Shown: positions 34,371 through 43,315, counted from the first letter of the stretch. The stretch: DNA of 56,742 bases from JAFAXD01 sp035472475 (GCA_035472475.1 DATIPA010000207.1:1-56742); one strand, 5' to 3'. The notes: generated by a model from the sequence alone, not told the origin. Translations and numbers: made by a program.

Positions 34371-35816
34371 TCAGCGCCGTTCGGACTTCGCCGCCATCGC
34401 CGGCAGCGTCGCTGCCGCGGTCGCAGCCGCCGCGATCGAAAGCGCCGCGGCGCCTGCGAGGGACGTCTGGTAACCGAACGCGAACGACCCCGCGCCGGCT
34501 GCAAGCGCGACGCCGATCAACTGCGCGATGCGGCTGACCGCGTTGTTGACACCGGAGGCAAGCCCTTCGTCGGCCGAACCGATGCTCGAGAGCACCGATG
34601 TGGTCAGAGGGGCAACCAGCGCCGCAAGTGAAATGCCCAGCACTGCCATCGGGCCGATCACGCCAAACGTCAGCGATGCATCTTGACCAAGCGCCAGCCA
34701 GATGAAGGCGAACGCGGCTCCGACAGGTCCGACGATCAGCATGACTCTTGGCCCGACCGCATCGGCCAAACGTCCGAATGCCGGCGACAGCGCCGCCATG
34801 GCGAGCGTGAACGGCAGCAACGCAAACGCAGCGCCGGTCGATGACAAACCGCGCCGGTCGATCAGATTGAAGGGAAGCAAAAAGAACATGATGGAGAGCC
34901 CCGCATAGACCATCAGGGTCGCAAGGTTGAGGCCCACAAAGGCTTGATTGTGCAGCAGATAGGGTGGCGTCATCGGGTGCTTGCTCACGCGTTCCCAATG
35001 CGCGTACGCAGCTAGTCCGCCCGCCGCCAGCCCAATCGCGATGACGATACCAAGCGACGAGCCGGCGTCCGCGGCCGCCCGATCGCTGGAACCTATCCGC
35101 CCGAGCGCCCACGCCAATGCCGCAAGCACACCGGCCAGGATGCCGGCGCCGACGAAGTCGAAGCGGTGCTGTTCCGGGCGATCCGCGGGCGCGAAGGTCG
35201 CCAGAATCGCAACCGCCAGCAACGCGATCGGCGGGTTGATCCAGAATATCGACTGCCATCCGAACGTGTCGATCAGCAAGCCGCCAAGCACCGGGCCTGC
35301 CGCGGTCGTCAATGCCGAAGCGCCAGCCCAGATCGCGACTGCCGCGTTGCGCTCATCGCGCGGATAGGTGGCACCGATCAGTGCGAGGCTCGCCGGAGCA
35401 ACCAGCGCTGCGGCAGTGCCTTGCGCGATCCGTCCGATGACCAACGCGACGGCGGACGGCGCCAGCGCGCACCCGATTGACGCCAGCCCGAACAGGACGC
35501 AACCGATCGCGAGCACACGGGCTTTGCCGTAGACGTCGGCCAGCGCGCCGCCGATCAGGGTCAGCGAGGCGAGTGCGAGCAAATATCCGGTGAGGACCCA
35601 TTGGACCGAGGCGAGGTCGGCGGCGAAATGCGCACGCAGCTTCGGCAACGCGACGACAAGTACCGAGCCGTCGATGTATGCCATCGAGGACGCAAGCACG
35701 CAGGCTGCGAGCACCATGCGGCGGCGCGGTAGCGCGATCTCGCGCCCCAGTTCGCGCGGACAAGGCTGCGCGCCGATGATGCCGCGACCGCACGGTTCCA
35801 CGATTGGCTGCGTCAT
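34371..35816 (-). CDS. MFS transporter, DHA2-type (14-helix) drug/metabolite exporter
   Basis: A 481-residue membrane protein. The first helix carries ASSMAYIDGSVLVVALP, typical for the DHA2 family (motif D1), followed by WVLTGYLLALASL and the motif A-like GGALADVYGKARV between helices 2 and 3, and motif C-like GPVLGGLLIDTFGWQSIFWINPP in helix 5. Export of drugs or metabolites by proton antiport is likely; the substrate cannot be read. The start may be up to 33 codons downstream, since the first residues are polar and the helix begins near MVLAACV. Confidence 0.88.
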   Translation of the reverse strand: MTQPIVEPCGRGIIGAQPCPRELGREIALPRRRMVLAACVLASSMAYIDGSVLVVALPKLRAHFAADLASVQWVLTGYLLALASLTLIGGALADVYGKARVLAIGCVLFGLASIGCALAPSAVALVIGRIAQGTAAALVAPASLALIGATYPRDERNAAVAIWAGASALTTAAGPVLGGLLIDTFGWQSIFWINPPIALLAVAILATFAPADRPEQHRFDFVGAGILAGVLAALAWALGRIGSSDRAAADAGSSLGIVIAIGLAAGGLAAYAHWERVSKHPMTPPYLLHNQAFVGLNLATLMVYAGLSIMFFLLPFNLIDRRGLSSTGAAFALLPFTLAMAALSPAFGRLADAVGPRVMLIVGPVGAAFAFIWLALGQDASLTFGVIGPMAVLGISLAALVAPLTTSVLSSIGSADEGLASGVNNAVSRIAQLIGVALAAGAGSFAFGYQTSLAGAAALSIAAAATAAATLPAMAAKSERR

Positions 35817-35879
35817 GACCGGATCTTACCGTCAAGTTCACCAATTCGCGTTGCGCTCGTTGTCCCACGAATGGCCCGG

Positions 35880-36923
35880 TCATGCGCCGGTCGCGCGTTC
35901 CTCCTTGACCTGATCCTTGCGCACGCGGATGAGCTCGCCCGCGAGATCATTGAGCGCCGGCGGCGGCAGTGCCGCGAACGGCAGCGGACGCGTCACCTCG
36001 ATGGCGGCAAGGCCGAGCCGAGCCGTCAGCAGGCCGTTGAGCACACCTTCGCCGAGACGGGCGGAGACGCGGGCCGCGACACCGTGGCCGAGTACTTGCG
36101 AAATCAGGCTGTCGCCGGCCGCCATGCCACCGGTCAGCGCCAGGTGAGACAACACCAGACGGAATAGCCGGATCATGCCGAGCGTGCCGGGACGGCTGCC
36201 GTAGAGGCGCGCCAGCCGGCGCATGAGCGAGAGCGCCGTGAACAGAACAAACAACAAATCGACGGCGGCGCGCGGGCTCACCGCGGTGACCAGCGAAACA
36301 CGCTTGGCGGCGTTCGAGACCATGCGGCGCGCTTCGGCGTCGAGCGGTTCCATCAGCTCGCGCTCGGCGAGACGGATCAGATCGGCGCCGTCGATGATCT
36401 CGCCGAGATGACTTTCGAGATTGGCGCGCGCGTGCGCGAGCCGCGGCGTCGCCCGTTCGAACGCGAGCAGCTCGCGCACCACCGCGCGGCCTTCGGTGCG
36501 ATCATCGGTCACGAGGATCTGGGTGGCGCGCGCCTGCAGCTTTTCGACGGTCGCAAGCCGTAATAGCCCGAGCGTTTCGCGGCCCACGACGACCGCGAGC
36601 GCGAGCGTGGCGAGCGCGGAGAGGACAACACCGAGGTAGCCAAGCGCGCTGCTGTAGCCGAACAGGTCCTGCACCAGCCGCGCGATGCTGACGCCGAGAC
36701 CCAACACCACGAGGCCGGCGCAGGCCGACCAGAACATCGTCCCCCAGCGCCAGCGCCGCCGCGGGGGTGGCGGGACGGTCTCGACCGGCACCGGCAAGGC
36801 CGGCTCGGGCTCGGGCGTCACCAGGACGGTGCGGCCGCGCGCAGGGGCATCGTCCGCCGACGTGACCACCACGTCCGGATCGTCGAGCCGAAACGCCGCG
36901 GGCTTGCGTGGACGCTCAATCAT
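35880..36923 (-). CDS. TIGR01620/YcjF-like membrane protein (DUF697)
   Basis: A 347-residue protein with a proline- and charge-rich N-terminus, two adjacent membrane helices (about residues 60-110: FWSACAGLVVLGLGVSI and a second around LGVVLSALATLALAVVV) and a DUF697 region with AKRVSLVTAVSPRAAVDLLFVLF. It matches YcjF-type proteins that accompany YcjX. Its start overlaps the ycjX-like stop by 4 bp (ATGA). In enterobacteria the pair belongs to the phage-shock-linked ycjXF operon; there is no psp gene in this window. Function unknown. Confidence 0.88.
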   Translation of the reverse strand: MIERPRKPAAFRLDDPDVVVTSADDAPARGRTVLVTPEPEPALPVPVETVPPPPRRRWRWGTMFWSACAGLVVLGLGVSIARLVQDLFGYSSALGYLGVVLSALATLALAVVVGRETLGLLRLATVEKLQARATQILVTDDRTEGRAVVRELLAFERATPRLAHARANLESHLGEIIDGADLIRLAERELMEPLDAEARRMVSNAAKRVSLVTAVSPRAAVDLLFVLFTALSLMRRLARLYGSRPGTLGMIRLFRLVLSHLALTGGMAAGDSLISQVLGHGVAARVSARLGEGVLNGLLTARLGLAAIEVTRPLPFAALPPPALNDLAGELIRVRKDQVKEERATGA

Positions 36924-38392
36924 GCCAGCCGGTCTCCGATCAGGAACTGCAGCGCGCGATCGAGCCTTATATGGGGCAGCGCCGCAACGCCGTCATCGCC
37001 GACCTCGAGCTTGGGCGGGCGCAGGCGCAGAAACCGGAAATCGGCGTCCTCCGGGTTGACCGCGGTCAGGCCGCGGAAGCTCGCCGCATCCGCCCGGAAC
37101 GGCGCCTCCGGGTCCGCCGGCAAGTCGCCCGGAAACATCGCCGCCTCGGTTGTCCCGTCGAACTTGGTGCCGGCAGCGAATTCACCGGCGGCCGGGACGC
37201 CGATGATCGACGGCAGCAATTCGCCGGCACGCCGCACCTGGGCTTCGCGGGTCGCTCGCACTGCCGCCAGCGCGATCACATCGATGGTCGCGCCCGCAAG
37301 CGTAGCGCGCCCCGCCGCGCGCTCGACCATGCGCCGCAGGATCGCCTCGAGCCGATCATGATTGAGGTGATGCAGGTGATCAGCCTTGGTGGCCGCGAAC
37401 AGAATGCGGTCAATGCGCGGGCGCACGAGCTGGCTCAACAGCGTGCGCCGGCCGATCCTGAAACAATCCAGGATCGCGGCGAGCGCACCCTCAAGATCGC
37501 GCACCGCGTCCGGTCCGGCGTTGAACGCGGCGAGCGCATCGACCAGCACGACCTGGCGGTCGAGTCGGACGAAGTGATCGTGGAAAAACGGGCGCACCAC
37601 CACGTCCTTGTAGGCCTCAAACCGGCGCGTCATCATGGCGCGCAACGAATGCGGACGCGCCGCTGCTTCGCCGTCGAGCTCCAGCGGTGCAAACGTGAGG
37701 GCGGGCGAGCCGGCGAGATCACCCGGCATCAGGTAGCGCCCCGGCGGCAGCAGGCTCATAGCGTAGCGTTCATCGCGACACGCCTTCAGATAGGCCGTGA
37801 ACAGCTCGGCCGACTTGAGCGCCGCCTGCTCGTCCTCGGGCGCGTCCGGATCAAGCGTTGCGAGGTAGGCGTGCCAGGGCGCGGCGAGCGGAGCGCGCGG
37901 GCCTTTGCGCGAAAGAATCAGGCTCTCCGCCGACCATTGCTCGTAACTTTTACCGAGCAGCGGCAGGTCGAGCAGCCACTCACCCGGATAGTCGACGATA
38001 TCGAGCGTGAGCGTGCGGTCCGCGCCGCCGCGCGACTGGTATTCGATCACGAGGCGCAGTTCGCTGATGTAGCGCGTTCCTTCCGGCCAGCGCCGCTCGG
38101 TCGCGAGCGCATGCACGTGATTCTCGTAGTCGAAGCGCGGCACCGCGTCATCGGGCTGCGGCACCAGATAGGCGCGCGCGATGCGCCCGCCCGAGAGTGC
38201 CTCGAACACCGGAAACCGCCCGCCGCGAATAAGCCCATGCACCAGCGCGGTGATGAATACGGTCTTGCCCGCGCGCGACAGGCCCGTGACCCCGAGCCGC
38301 AGCGTCGGGTTGATCAGATGATTGCCCCAATCGAGCAGCGCCCGCGCGGTGAGTTCGGTTTCCTGCAGCAGGTCAGCGAAGAAGGAGGGCAT
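36920..38392 (-). CDS. YcjX-like P-loop ATP/GTPase (DUF463)
   Basis: A 490-residue P-loop protein of the YcjX family, stress-associated in enterobacteria. The Walker A-type loop is GVTGLSRAGKTVFITALVHG at about 34-53. LDIVDYPGEWLLDLPLL gives the Walker B/switch-like aspartate and glycine, FAATKADHLHH resembles an NKxD-type base-recognition motif, and VRPFFHDHFVRLDRQVVLVDAL is strongly conserved in the family. First gene of the pair with the DUF697 protein. Its nucleotide-driven role is not known. Confidence 0.92.
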   Translation of the reverse strand: MPSFFADLLQETELTARALLDWGNHLINPTLRLGVTGLSRAGKTVFITALVHGLIRGGRFPVFEALSGGRIARAYLVPQPDDAVPRFDYENHVHALATERRWPEGTRYISELRLVIEYQSRGGADRTLTLDIVDYPGEWLLDLPLLGKSYEQWSAESLILSRKGPRAPLAAPWHAYLATLDPDAPEDEQAALKSAELFTAYLKACRDERYAMSLLPPGRYLMPGDLAGSPALTFAPLELDGEAAARPHSLRAMMTRRFEAYKDVVVRPFFHDHFVRLDRQVVLVDALAAFNAGPDAVRDLEGALAAILDCFRIGRRTLLSQLVRPRIDRILFAATKADHLHHLNHDRLEAILRRMVERAAGRATLAGATIDVIALAAVRATREAQVRRAGELLPSIIGVPAAGEFAAGTKFDGTTEAAMFPGDLPADPEAPFRADAASFRGLTAVNPEDADFRFLRLRPPKLEVGDDGVAALPHIRLDRALQFLIGDRLA

Positions 38393-38484
38393 GCGTTGAA
38401 TATATGATCAAATGCCGCAACTAGGACGCGGCCACCTTGGGCCGATCCGCCTGCCCGCCGAAACTCACCGTAAAGCGGCGTCGT

Positions 38485-38760
38485 TCACCAGCACGCGTTG
38501 GGACGGTAGTACCCGCCGGGGATCTGGCATCCGCTGTTGCGGTACCACCGGCCGTAGCCATAGGCCGAGCCGATGAAGTAGCGGCTGCGCCATCCCCTCC
38601 TGCGCCAGCGGGCGTCGATCGTCTTAGTCGCGGCGGCGGATTTCACCTCCGCGGTGCTGGATAGAACCGGGGCCGCGGCGACGGTTCCTGCAAGGGAGAG
38701 CGCAAGCATGCCGGCGAGGCCGACGCCCGCCGCCCAGCGCAAAAGGACAGATGTGTTCAT
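38485..38760 (-). CDS. small exported protein, function unknown
   Basis: A 91-residue protein with a clear signal peptide (hydrophobic stretch AAGVGLAGMLALSLAGTVAAA, cleavage likely after AAA). The mature part is rich in Arg, Gly, Tyr and Trp (WRRRGWRSRYF, YGYGRWYR) and holds two cysteines close to the C-terminus (GCQIPGGYYRPNACW), which could form a disulfide. I do not recognise a named family; similar Gly/Tyr-rich small periplasmic proteins are common in rhizobia. Confidence 0.65.
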   Translation of the reverse strand: MNTSVLLRWAAGVGLAGMLALSLAGTVAAAPVLSSTAEVKSAAATKTIDARWRRRGWRSRYFIGSAYGYGRWYRNSGCQIPGGYYRPNACW

Positions 38761-38848
38761 GCGTATTTCTCACCACTTGCCCCGCGATCCCACGACACGG
38801 GCATCATAGCGGCTCAAACCGTGCGACCGAAAGGGGCTTGAAATGACA

Positions 38849-38871
38849 ATGCCCGCGACCAGCGCGGGCAT
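38849..38871 (-). terminator. hairpin downstream of the DUF6894 gene
   Basis: ATGCCCGCG-ACCAG-CGCGGGCAT is a perfect 9-bp stem about 60 bp after the stop of the minus-strand DUF6894 gene. In that direction it is followed by TGTCATTTC, so the T-run is weak. Confidence 0.45.
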
Positions 38872-38931
38872 GACGGTGGTGCAAGGCTGCGCGCCCAAAC
38901 CGGCGCTCAGCCGCGTGTCAGATGAAGAACG

Positions 38932-39165
38932 TCAGTGCGGCTTGCCGAGAACCGAGGCGAACGGCACGGAGAAAATCTCCTCGCCCTCTTCGTCGCTGAC
39001 GTGGAGCATCCACTCGCGCCAGTCTTCCGGACCCGGAGTGGTTAGAAGGGCGTGAATTGCGCGCATCGCGCACGCACGGGCCTCAGCCAAATCAGCGACA
39101 TCGCTGCCGCTCTGATCCAACACCACCCCCTGCTCGTTGGAGCGATGAAAGTAAATGTGAGCCAT
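38932..39165 (-). CDS. DUF6894-like small protein
   Basis: A 77-residue protein from the ATG at 39165, preceded on its strand by GATGGGGGACGAAC. The sequence MAHIYFHRSNEQG, then VLDQSGSDVADLAEARACAMRAI, matches the common rhizobial DUF6894 pattern (an aromatic YFH start, an Asp-Gly or similar turn, and a helix with EA..A). A longer frame to 39234 exists but has no family support. Function unknown. Confidence 0.75.
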   Translation of the reverse strand: MAHIYFHRSNEQGVVLDQSGSDVADLAEARACAMRAIHALLTTPGPEDWREWMLHVSDEEGEEIFSVPFASVLGKPH

Positions 39166-39422
39166 GTTCGTCCCCCATCTTTGAACAGAACCGCCAAAGC
39201 TTTCCCGGTCTGCTCCCCCACTTCGAACGCGCACCTCCTCGTCAAATCATTAACGGTAAGCTTAGGCTCCCATGCCGCCCCCTCAAGCGCTTTATGTGCA
39301 CAAACGGAAGATACTGGCCGCCTGTTGCAACGCGGCCACGAATTCCAGGCCAAAACGAGGCTTGCGATGGACTTTTTGTGGCCGCGCTTGCGGCGGCGCT
39401 CATTCAGCGTTTGTCCGCGGGC
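39166..39422. other. noncoding gap
   Basis: 257 bp between the DUF6894 and AhpD-like genes. It must contain the DUF6894 promoter. I see no gene, repeat or convincing terminator in it. Confidence 0.5.
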
Positions 39423-39887
39423 TCAGGCCGCGTTGGCCTTGGGCATCGGATGCTGGGAGCGGAAACTGATCGCGAGTCGGTTCCACAGATTGATGGTCCC
39501 GATCAGAACGGTGAGATCGACGATCTCCTTCTCGGAGAAATGCGGCTTGAGCGCCTCGTAGGGCGCGGCGGGGGCGTGGGTTTCCGAAATCCTGGTCACG
39601 GCTTCGGTCCAGGCAAGGGCTGTGCGCTCACGTTCGGTGTAGAGCCGGGATTCCTCCCAGGCGTCGAGCAGGTAGAGCCGCTGTTCGGTCTCGCCGGCTT
39701 TGCGCGCGTCGGTGCTGTGGACGTAAAGGCAATAGGCGCAGCCGTTGATCTGGGAGGCGCGCATCTTGACAAGCTCGATCAGCGATTTCTCGAGCCCGCA
39801 GTGCTGAATGTAGTTCTCAACGCCCATCACCGCTTTGAGCGCATCGGGTGCAATCTGATAGTAGGCTAACCGCGCAGGCTCTGACAT
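39423..39887 (-). CDS. carboxymuconolactone decarboxylase/AhpD-like protein
   Basis: A 154-residue all-helical protein from the ATG at 39887, which has the ribosome binding site GGAGGA 5 nt upstream. The active-site pattern is C50-x2-C53-x3-H57 (INGCAYCLYVHSTDARK), as in AhpD-type peroxidase-reducing proteins. The later segment LTVLIGTINLWNRLAI is typical of the CMD family. It probably reduces hydroperoxides or a related substrate; ring decarboxylase activity is less likely because of the CxxC pair. Isolated from the next gene by a strong terminator. Confidence 0.88.
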   Translation of the reverse strand: MSEPARLAYYQIAPDALKAVMGVENYIQHCGLEKSLIELVKMRASQINGCAYCLYVHSTDARKAGETEQRLYLLDAWEESRLYTERERTALAWTEAVTRISETHAPAAPYEALKPHFSEKEIVDLTVLIGTINLWNRLAISFRSQHPMPKANAA

Positions 39888-39982
39888 CACGTCCTCCGTG
39901 TACCTTGCGCGGCGAACATAGGCATGATCGGTCGAACTCGACAGGGGGCCGGTTCGGCGCGCTGCAGAGACGCAGATCACCG

Positions 39983-40014
39983 AAAAAAGCACCCCGCGCT
40001 GGTGCGCGGGGTGC
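39983..40014 (-). terminator. strong rho-independent terminator after the small exported gene
   Basis: On the minus strand GCACCCCGCGC-ACCA-GCGCGGGGTGC, a perfect 11-bp stem, is followed directly by TTTTTT. It lies 45 bp beyond the stop of the minus-strand gene ending at 40059 and would end the DUF1800-DUF1501 operon. Confidence 0.9.
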
Positions 40015-40058
40015 CGGCAAGACGACGCGGCCGGGGGGCGACTGTGGCCGCGCCGTTG

Positions 40059-40262
40059 CTATAATTTGGCGAGCTTACGAGATACGCAGAATTCGATCAT
40101 ATTGAAGCGCCGTTGCGGCGCGCCTTTGCCAGTTCCAATTCCTCGCAGTTCGCTGCGGCAGGATTTGAAAATCCGCTCCATAGAATCCGACGCCGATGCA
40201 TTGGTCGGCAGAGCCGCCAACCACAAGCCCGATCCCACCGTTGCGACGATCAGCCATTTCAT
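40059..40262 (-). CDS. small exported protein, last gene of the DUF1800-DUF1501 unit
   Basis: A 67-residue protein from the ATG at 40262 (GGAGACTGGCAG upstream). Residues 1 to about 24 form a signal peptide (WLIVATVGSGLWLAALPTNASA). The mature part is about 43 residues and has two cysteines (KSCRSELR and EFCVSRKL) that could form a disulfide. It starts 51 bp after the DUF1501 stop and is followed by the strong terminator at 39983-40014, so it is probably in the same transcript. No family recognised. Confidence 0.65.
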   Translation of the reverse strand: MKWLIVATVGSGLWLAALPTNASASDSMERIFKSCRSELRGIGTGKGAPQRRFNMIEFCVSRKLAKL

Positions 40263-40313
40263 CTGCCAGTCTCCAGTGTGATGAGCGAGCTCGCGGAGCC
40301 GCCGATCGTTCAA

Positions 40314-41561
40314 CTAGGCCAGCAAGCCCGGCATTGGTTTGATATCGGCGCTGCCCGGAAACACGCTGTTGACGAGCACGGTGTCGTCGAGCCGCAAATG
40401 ATCCTTGAGCACGCCCTTGAGGACGGCACGCAGATCGGTCGTCGCGGCGAGGTCGCGATTTTCGTAGAGGTTGGCGTCCTTCAGTCCGGGCCAATCCGCG
40501 ATGACGCGGCCGCCGCGCAGCGCGCCGCCGGCGAGCAGCGCGACGGTGCCGGTGCCGTGGTCGGTCCCGTCGGTGCCGTTGATCCGCGCGGTGCGACCGA
40601 ACTCGGTGATCAGAACGACCACGGTCTCGCCCCAGGCCGCGCCCATGTTGCGCTCGAACGCCGCGATGGCACCGTCGAGCACGCCGAGCAGTCCCGCCAG
40701 CGCACCGGACGCCGCGCCCTCGTTGATGTGCGTGTCCCAGCCGGTGAAGCTCAGCGCGCCTACCCGCGGCCCGTCCGGCTGCGCGAGATACCGCGCGGCC
40801 GAGCCCACGACCTCGGCCGCATATTCGCGCACCCGCGCGATGCCGACGAGGGCAGGGTTCTGGTCGCCTGCCGGTTTTGTATCCATTCCACTGTCGCGCG
40901 CGAGCGCCACGAGATCCTTGCGGCCTTCAAGCGCGCGCGCGAGCTTTGGATCGGTGTGGACGTAGAGATCCAACAGGCGGGCTTGCGTATCCTCGCTCGC
41001 CGGCAGCGGCTGGCGTGGCATCCAGGTCATGAGCGGCGCCGGGCCCCGCACCACCAACGGGGTCACTGGGCCCACCGCGAACGCACGGCTGCCGCGCGGA
41101 TTGACGCGGCCGTCGGCCTCGAGCCGCGACAGCGCGCGATTAAGCCACCCGCTGTCGTAGGAGCCCGGCTTCGAAAAGCCGCTCTCCAGCACGTCCTGGC
41201 CGTCGAAGTGCGAACGATCGCGATAAGGCGTCGCCGACGCATGCACGATCGTTGCCTGCTGCGCCTGATAGAGGCGGTGCAAATTCGGCATCGCCGGGTT
41301 CAGCGCAAAGAACGAATCGAGCGGCAGTGCCGGCGGCTTGCCATCAAGCACCAGCGCGCGGTCACCGCGCAGTTTGACCCAATCCGGGTCGCCGACCGGC
41401 GCCGCGACCGCGAGTCCGTCAAGCGCGCCGCGCAGCACCACGACCAGAACACGCGGATCGCGGCCTTCGGCGCGCGCGAGCCGCGGCGTGTGCGCCCAAG
41501 CGAACAATGCACCCGAGCCAATCAAGAAGTCCCGTCGCGTCGATGAGAGAAGAGCGGGCAT
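40314..41561 (-). CDS. DUF1501 protein with Tat signal
   Basis: A 415-residue exported protein. The N-terminus has a twin-arginine signal (STRRDFLIGSGALFAWA). The body shows the DUF1501 pattern, with a alkaline-phosphatase/sulfatase-like feel: VLVVVLRGALDGLAVAAP, LDSFFALNPAMPNLHRLY, ATPYRDRSHFDGQDVLESG and VVVLITEFGRTARINGTDGTDHGTGTV (parts). The ATG at 41561 has GGAGGTGAGC upstream; the frame upstream is read-through. It begins 2 bp after the DUF1800 stop. DUF1501/DUF1800 pairs are widespread; no activity is proven. Confidence 0.93.
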   Translation of the reverse strand: MPALLSSTRRDFLIGSGALFAWAHTPRLARAEGRDPRVLVVVLRGALDGLAVAAPVGDPDWVKLRGDRALVLDGKPPALPLDSFFALNPAMPNLHRLYQAQQATIVHASATPYRDRSHFDGQDVLESGFSKPGSYDSGWLNRALSRLEADGRVNPRGSRAFAVGPVTPLVVRGPAPLMTWMPRQPLPASEDTQARLLDLYVHTDPKLARALEGRKDLVALARDSGMDTKPAGDQNPALVGIARVREYAAEVVGSAARYLAQPDGPRVGALSFTGWDTHINEGAASGALAGLLGVLDGAIAAFERNMGAAWGETVVVLITEFGRTARINGTDGTDHGTGTVALLAGGALRGGRVIADWPGLKDANLYENRDLAATTDLRAVLKGVLKDHLRLDDTVLVNSVFPGSADIKPMPGLLA

Positions 41562-41563
41562 GC

Positions 41564-43012
41564 TCACCTCCGTTGAAATTCCGGCGCCATCAACGCCAGC
41601 GTCAGCGCCTGCTGGCGGGTTTCGGCAAGCGCGACCGCAGCCCGCGTTTCCGCCGACGCCAGCGGCCCGAGCGCGTCGGCGAGGACTTCGCCGGGGTCGA
41701 CCCGTCCGGCGACGCGCTGCGCCACGTTGTTGGCGATGTCGAGCCTGGCGCCGACACCATCGATCCACGCCCCCTCGGTGTCGGCGAAACCCTGCGGCGC
41801 GGGCGGCTGCCACAACGGTTCGCCGAGAACCCGTTGCCCGTTGACGAAACGCTGCGGATCGCCGCGGCCGCCGACGGCGCGCGATAACGCGATGGCCCAT
41901 TCGCTCGGCCGCTTGAGCTTGTCGCGCGGTGATGACCAGGGCTCAGGCGAGACCACCAGCGTCTTGGTGACTTCCTTGAGATCGCCGTCGGTGTCGCGAA
42001 AGGTTTTGGCCAGGCGCTCGACCAACGCCGGCGGCGGATCGTCGGCAGCGAAATGGCGCGCGAGCTTGGTCGCGATATGCGTCGCGGTCGCCGGGTTGCG
42101 CGCCACGTCTGCGAGCACCGCGCGCCCCTGTTCGACGCCCGTATCCGGATAGGTCTTGTCGATGACTTGCTGCGGACCGGGCTCGTGCATACGCGCATTG
42201 AACACGAACTCGGCCCCGTGCTCGGGATTGTTGACCGGCGGTAGGATCGTCCAGCCGGTGAGCACCTTGGCGAAATTGAAGACGTCGGTCTGACTGTAAC
42301 CGGTCCGCACCCCGAGCGTATGCAGCTCGAGAATCTCGCGCGCGAGGTTCTCATTGAGCCCGCGGGTGCGATTGATCCCGGCGACTGAGTTCGGACCGAT
42401 CGACACCTGGTTGTTGAGATAGACCAGCATCGCCGGATGGCCCTCAACGGCGAGCAGCATGTCGGCAAAGCGCCCGAGAATGTGCGGCCGGATCGCTTCG
42501 CGCTCGTAGCCGCCCGCCATGTTGGGCACCACGTCGCGCGAAATGCAAAAATGGTTCGACCAGAACCACACCAGCCGTTCGGCGAAGCCGATTTCGGGGA
42601 GCAACGCGGCATCGAGCCGCGCTCTGACTTCTTTGAGAAAATTCTGCCGTTCGGGAGTCGCCGCGGGATCAACCTGCGGCGCTGCGGCCGGCTTCGCGGG
42701 CTCGGCCATCTTGCCGGCCTCTTCGCTCATGCCTTGGCGCTCCTCGGCGGCGAGCCGCTCGGCTTCCTTCTGGGCGCGCTGCGCGAGAACGTTCTTCGCC
42801 TGCCGCGCGGCTTGCGCTTCGAAGCCGGCACGCGAGGCCTGCGCGCTGGTCAGCAAGTCGGAATTGTTGATGGTTCCGACGCCTGGACGCTCCAGCTCGG
42901 CGAGCAACGCGCCGCGCGGATCGGAAGCAATCGCCGCGATCGAGCCCGGGCGCGGTCCAAGACCAAACCGATGCAGGGCGAACGCGGCCTCGCGGGTGCG
43001 ATCATCAACCAT
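41564..43012 (-). CDS. DUF1800 family protein
   Basis: A 482-residue protein of the DUF1800 family, usually encoded with DUF1501. It opens TREAAFALHRFGLGPRPGS and contains LVWFWSNHFCIS, HPAMLVYLNNQVSIGPNS and NENLAREILELHTLGV, the family hallmarks. Residues about 60-110 form a charged Lys/Glu/Ala-rich helix, likely a coiled coil, ending in a Pro/Ala linker. I see no signal peptide, which is odd given its exported partner. The ATG at 43012 is preceded by GTGAGG; GTG at 43021 is an alternative. A BlaI-type inverted repeat sits 30 bp upstream. Confidence 0.93.
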   Translation of the reverse strand: MVDDRTREAAFALHRFGLGPRPGSIAAIASDPRGALLAELERPGVGTINNSDLLTSAQASRAGFEAQAARQAKNVLAQRAQKEAERLAAEERQGMSEEAGKMAEPAKPAAAPQVDPAATPERQNFLKEVRARLDAALLPEIGFAERLVWFWSNHFCISRDVVPNMAGGYEREAIRPHILGRFADMLLAVEGHPAMLVYLNNQVSIGPNSVAGINRTRGLNENLAREILELHTLGVRTGYSQTDVFNFAKVLTGWTILPPVNNPEHGAEFVFNARMHEPGPQQVIDKTYPDTGVEQGRAVLADVARNPATATHIATKLARHFAADDPPPALVERLAKTFRDTDGDLKEVTKTLVVSPEPWSSPRDKLKRPSEWAIALSRAVGGRGDPQRFVNGQRVLGEPLWQPPAPQGFADTEGAWIDGVGARLDIANNVAQRVAGRVDPGEVLADALGPLASAETRAAVALAETRQQALTLALMAPEFQRR

Positions 43013-43041
43013 CGGCCTCACCCATAATGACGACGTCGCCC

Positions 43042-43062
43042 TATGCTACGTTCAGTAGCATA
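43042..43062 (-). promoter_or_regulatory. BlaI-type operator upstream of the DUF1800-DUF1501 operon
   Basis: TATGCTAC-GTTCA-GTAGCATA is a perfect inverted repeat with 8-bp arms, ending 30 bp before the DUF1800 ATG. Its core TGCTAC-N5-GTAGCA is the same as in the repeat upstream of the blaI-like gene. Confidence 0.75.
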
Positions 43063-43272
43063 TCCACAGACCGCTCGCTATCGCCTGCGCGGCCGTTCGG
43101 GCGGCGGCGACACGCGTTGCGAACACGATCGCTTGCGCAGGCTCGCTCGCGCACGCGCGGAGCGGCTGCGCGCGCAACGTTGCCCTGGTCCGCGCCGGAC
43201 GCGGTTTAAGGCCGCTCCGCCGCGGGAGTGCCCGATGCATTCGAATTCGGGCCATGTTTGCCACCGAACGTA

Positions 43273-43291
43273 GTGCTACGGCGTGTAGCAC
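43273..43291. promoter_or_regulatory. second BlaI-type inverted repeat after the M56 gene
   Basis: GTGCTAC-GGCGT-GTAGCAC is a perfect inverted repeat with 7-bp arms and the same TGCTAC-N5-GTAGCA core. It lies 25 bp past the M56 stop and about 210 bp upstream of the first-listed operator. A second binding site or a distal promoter of the DUF1800 operon is possible. Confidence 0.7.
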
Positions 43292-43315
43292 ATAATCCGG
43301 CCACGTGCAACAGCC

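Larger units (their letters stand above)
43013..43315. other. intergenic region with two BlaI-type inverted repeats
   Basis: About 300 bp between the M56 gene stop and the DUF1800 start. It holds inverted repeats at 43042-43062 and 43273-43291. Between them a minus-strand frame of 67 codons from the ATG at 43255 is Arg-rich and lacks a good ribosome binding site, so I do not call it a gene. Confidence 0.6.

Noticed and set aside
36908..38407. Plus-strand frame of 499 codons
   Set aside because: Antisense to the YcjX-like gene, whose P-loop and family motifs are clear.
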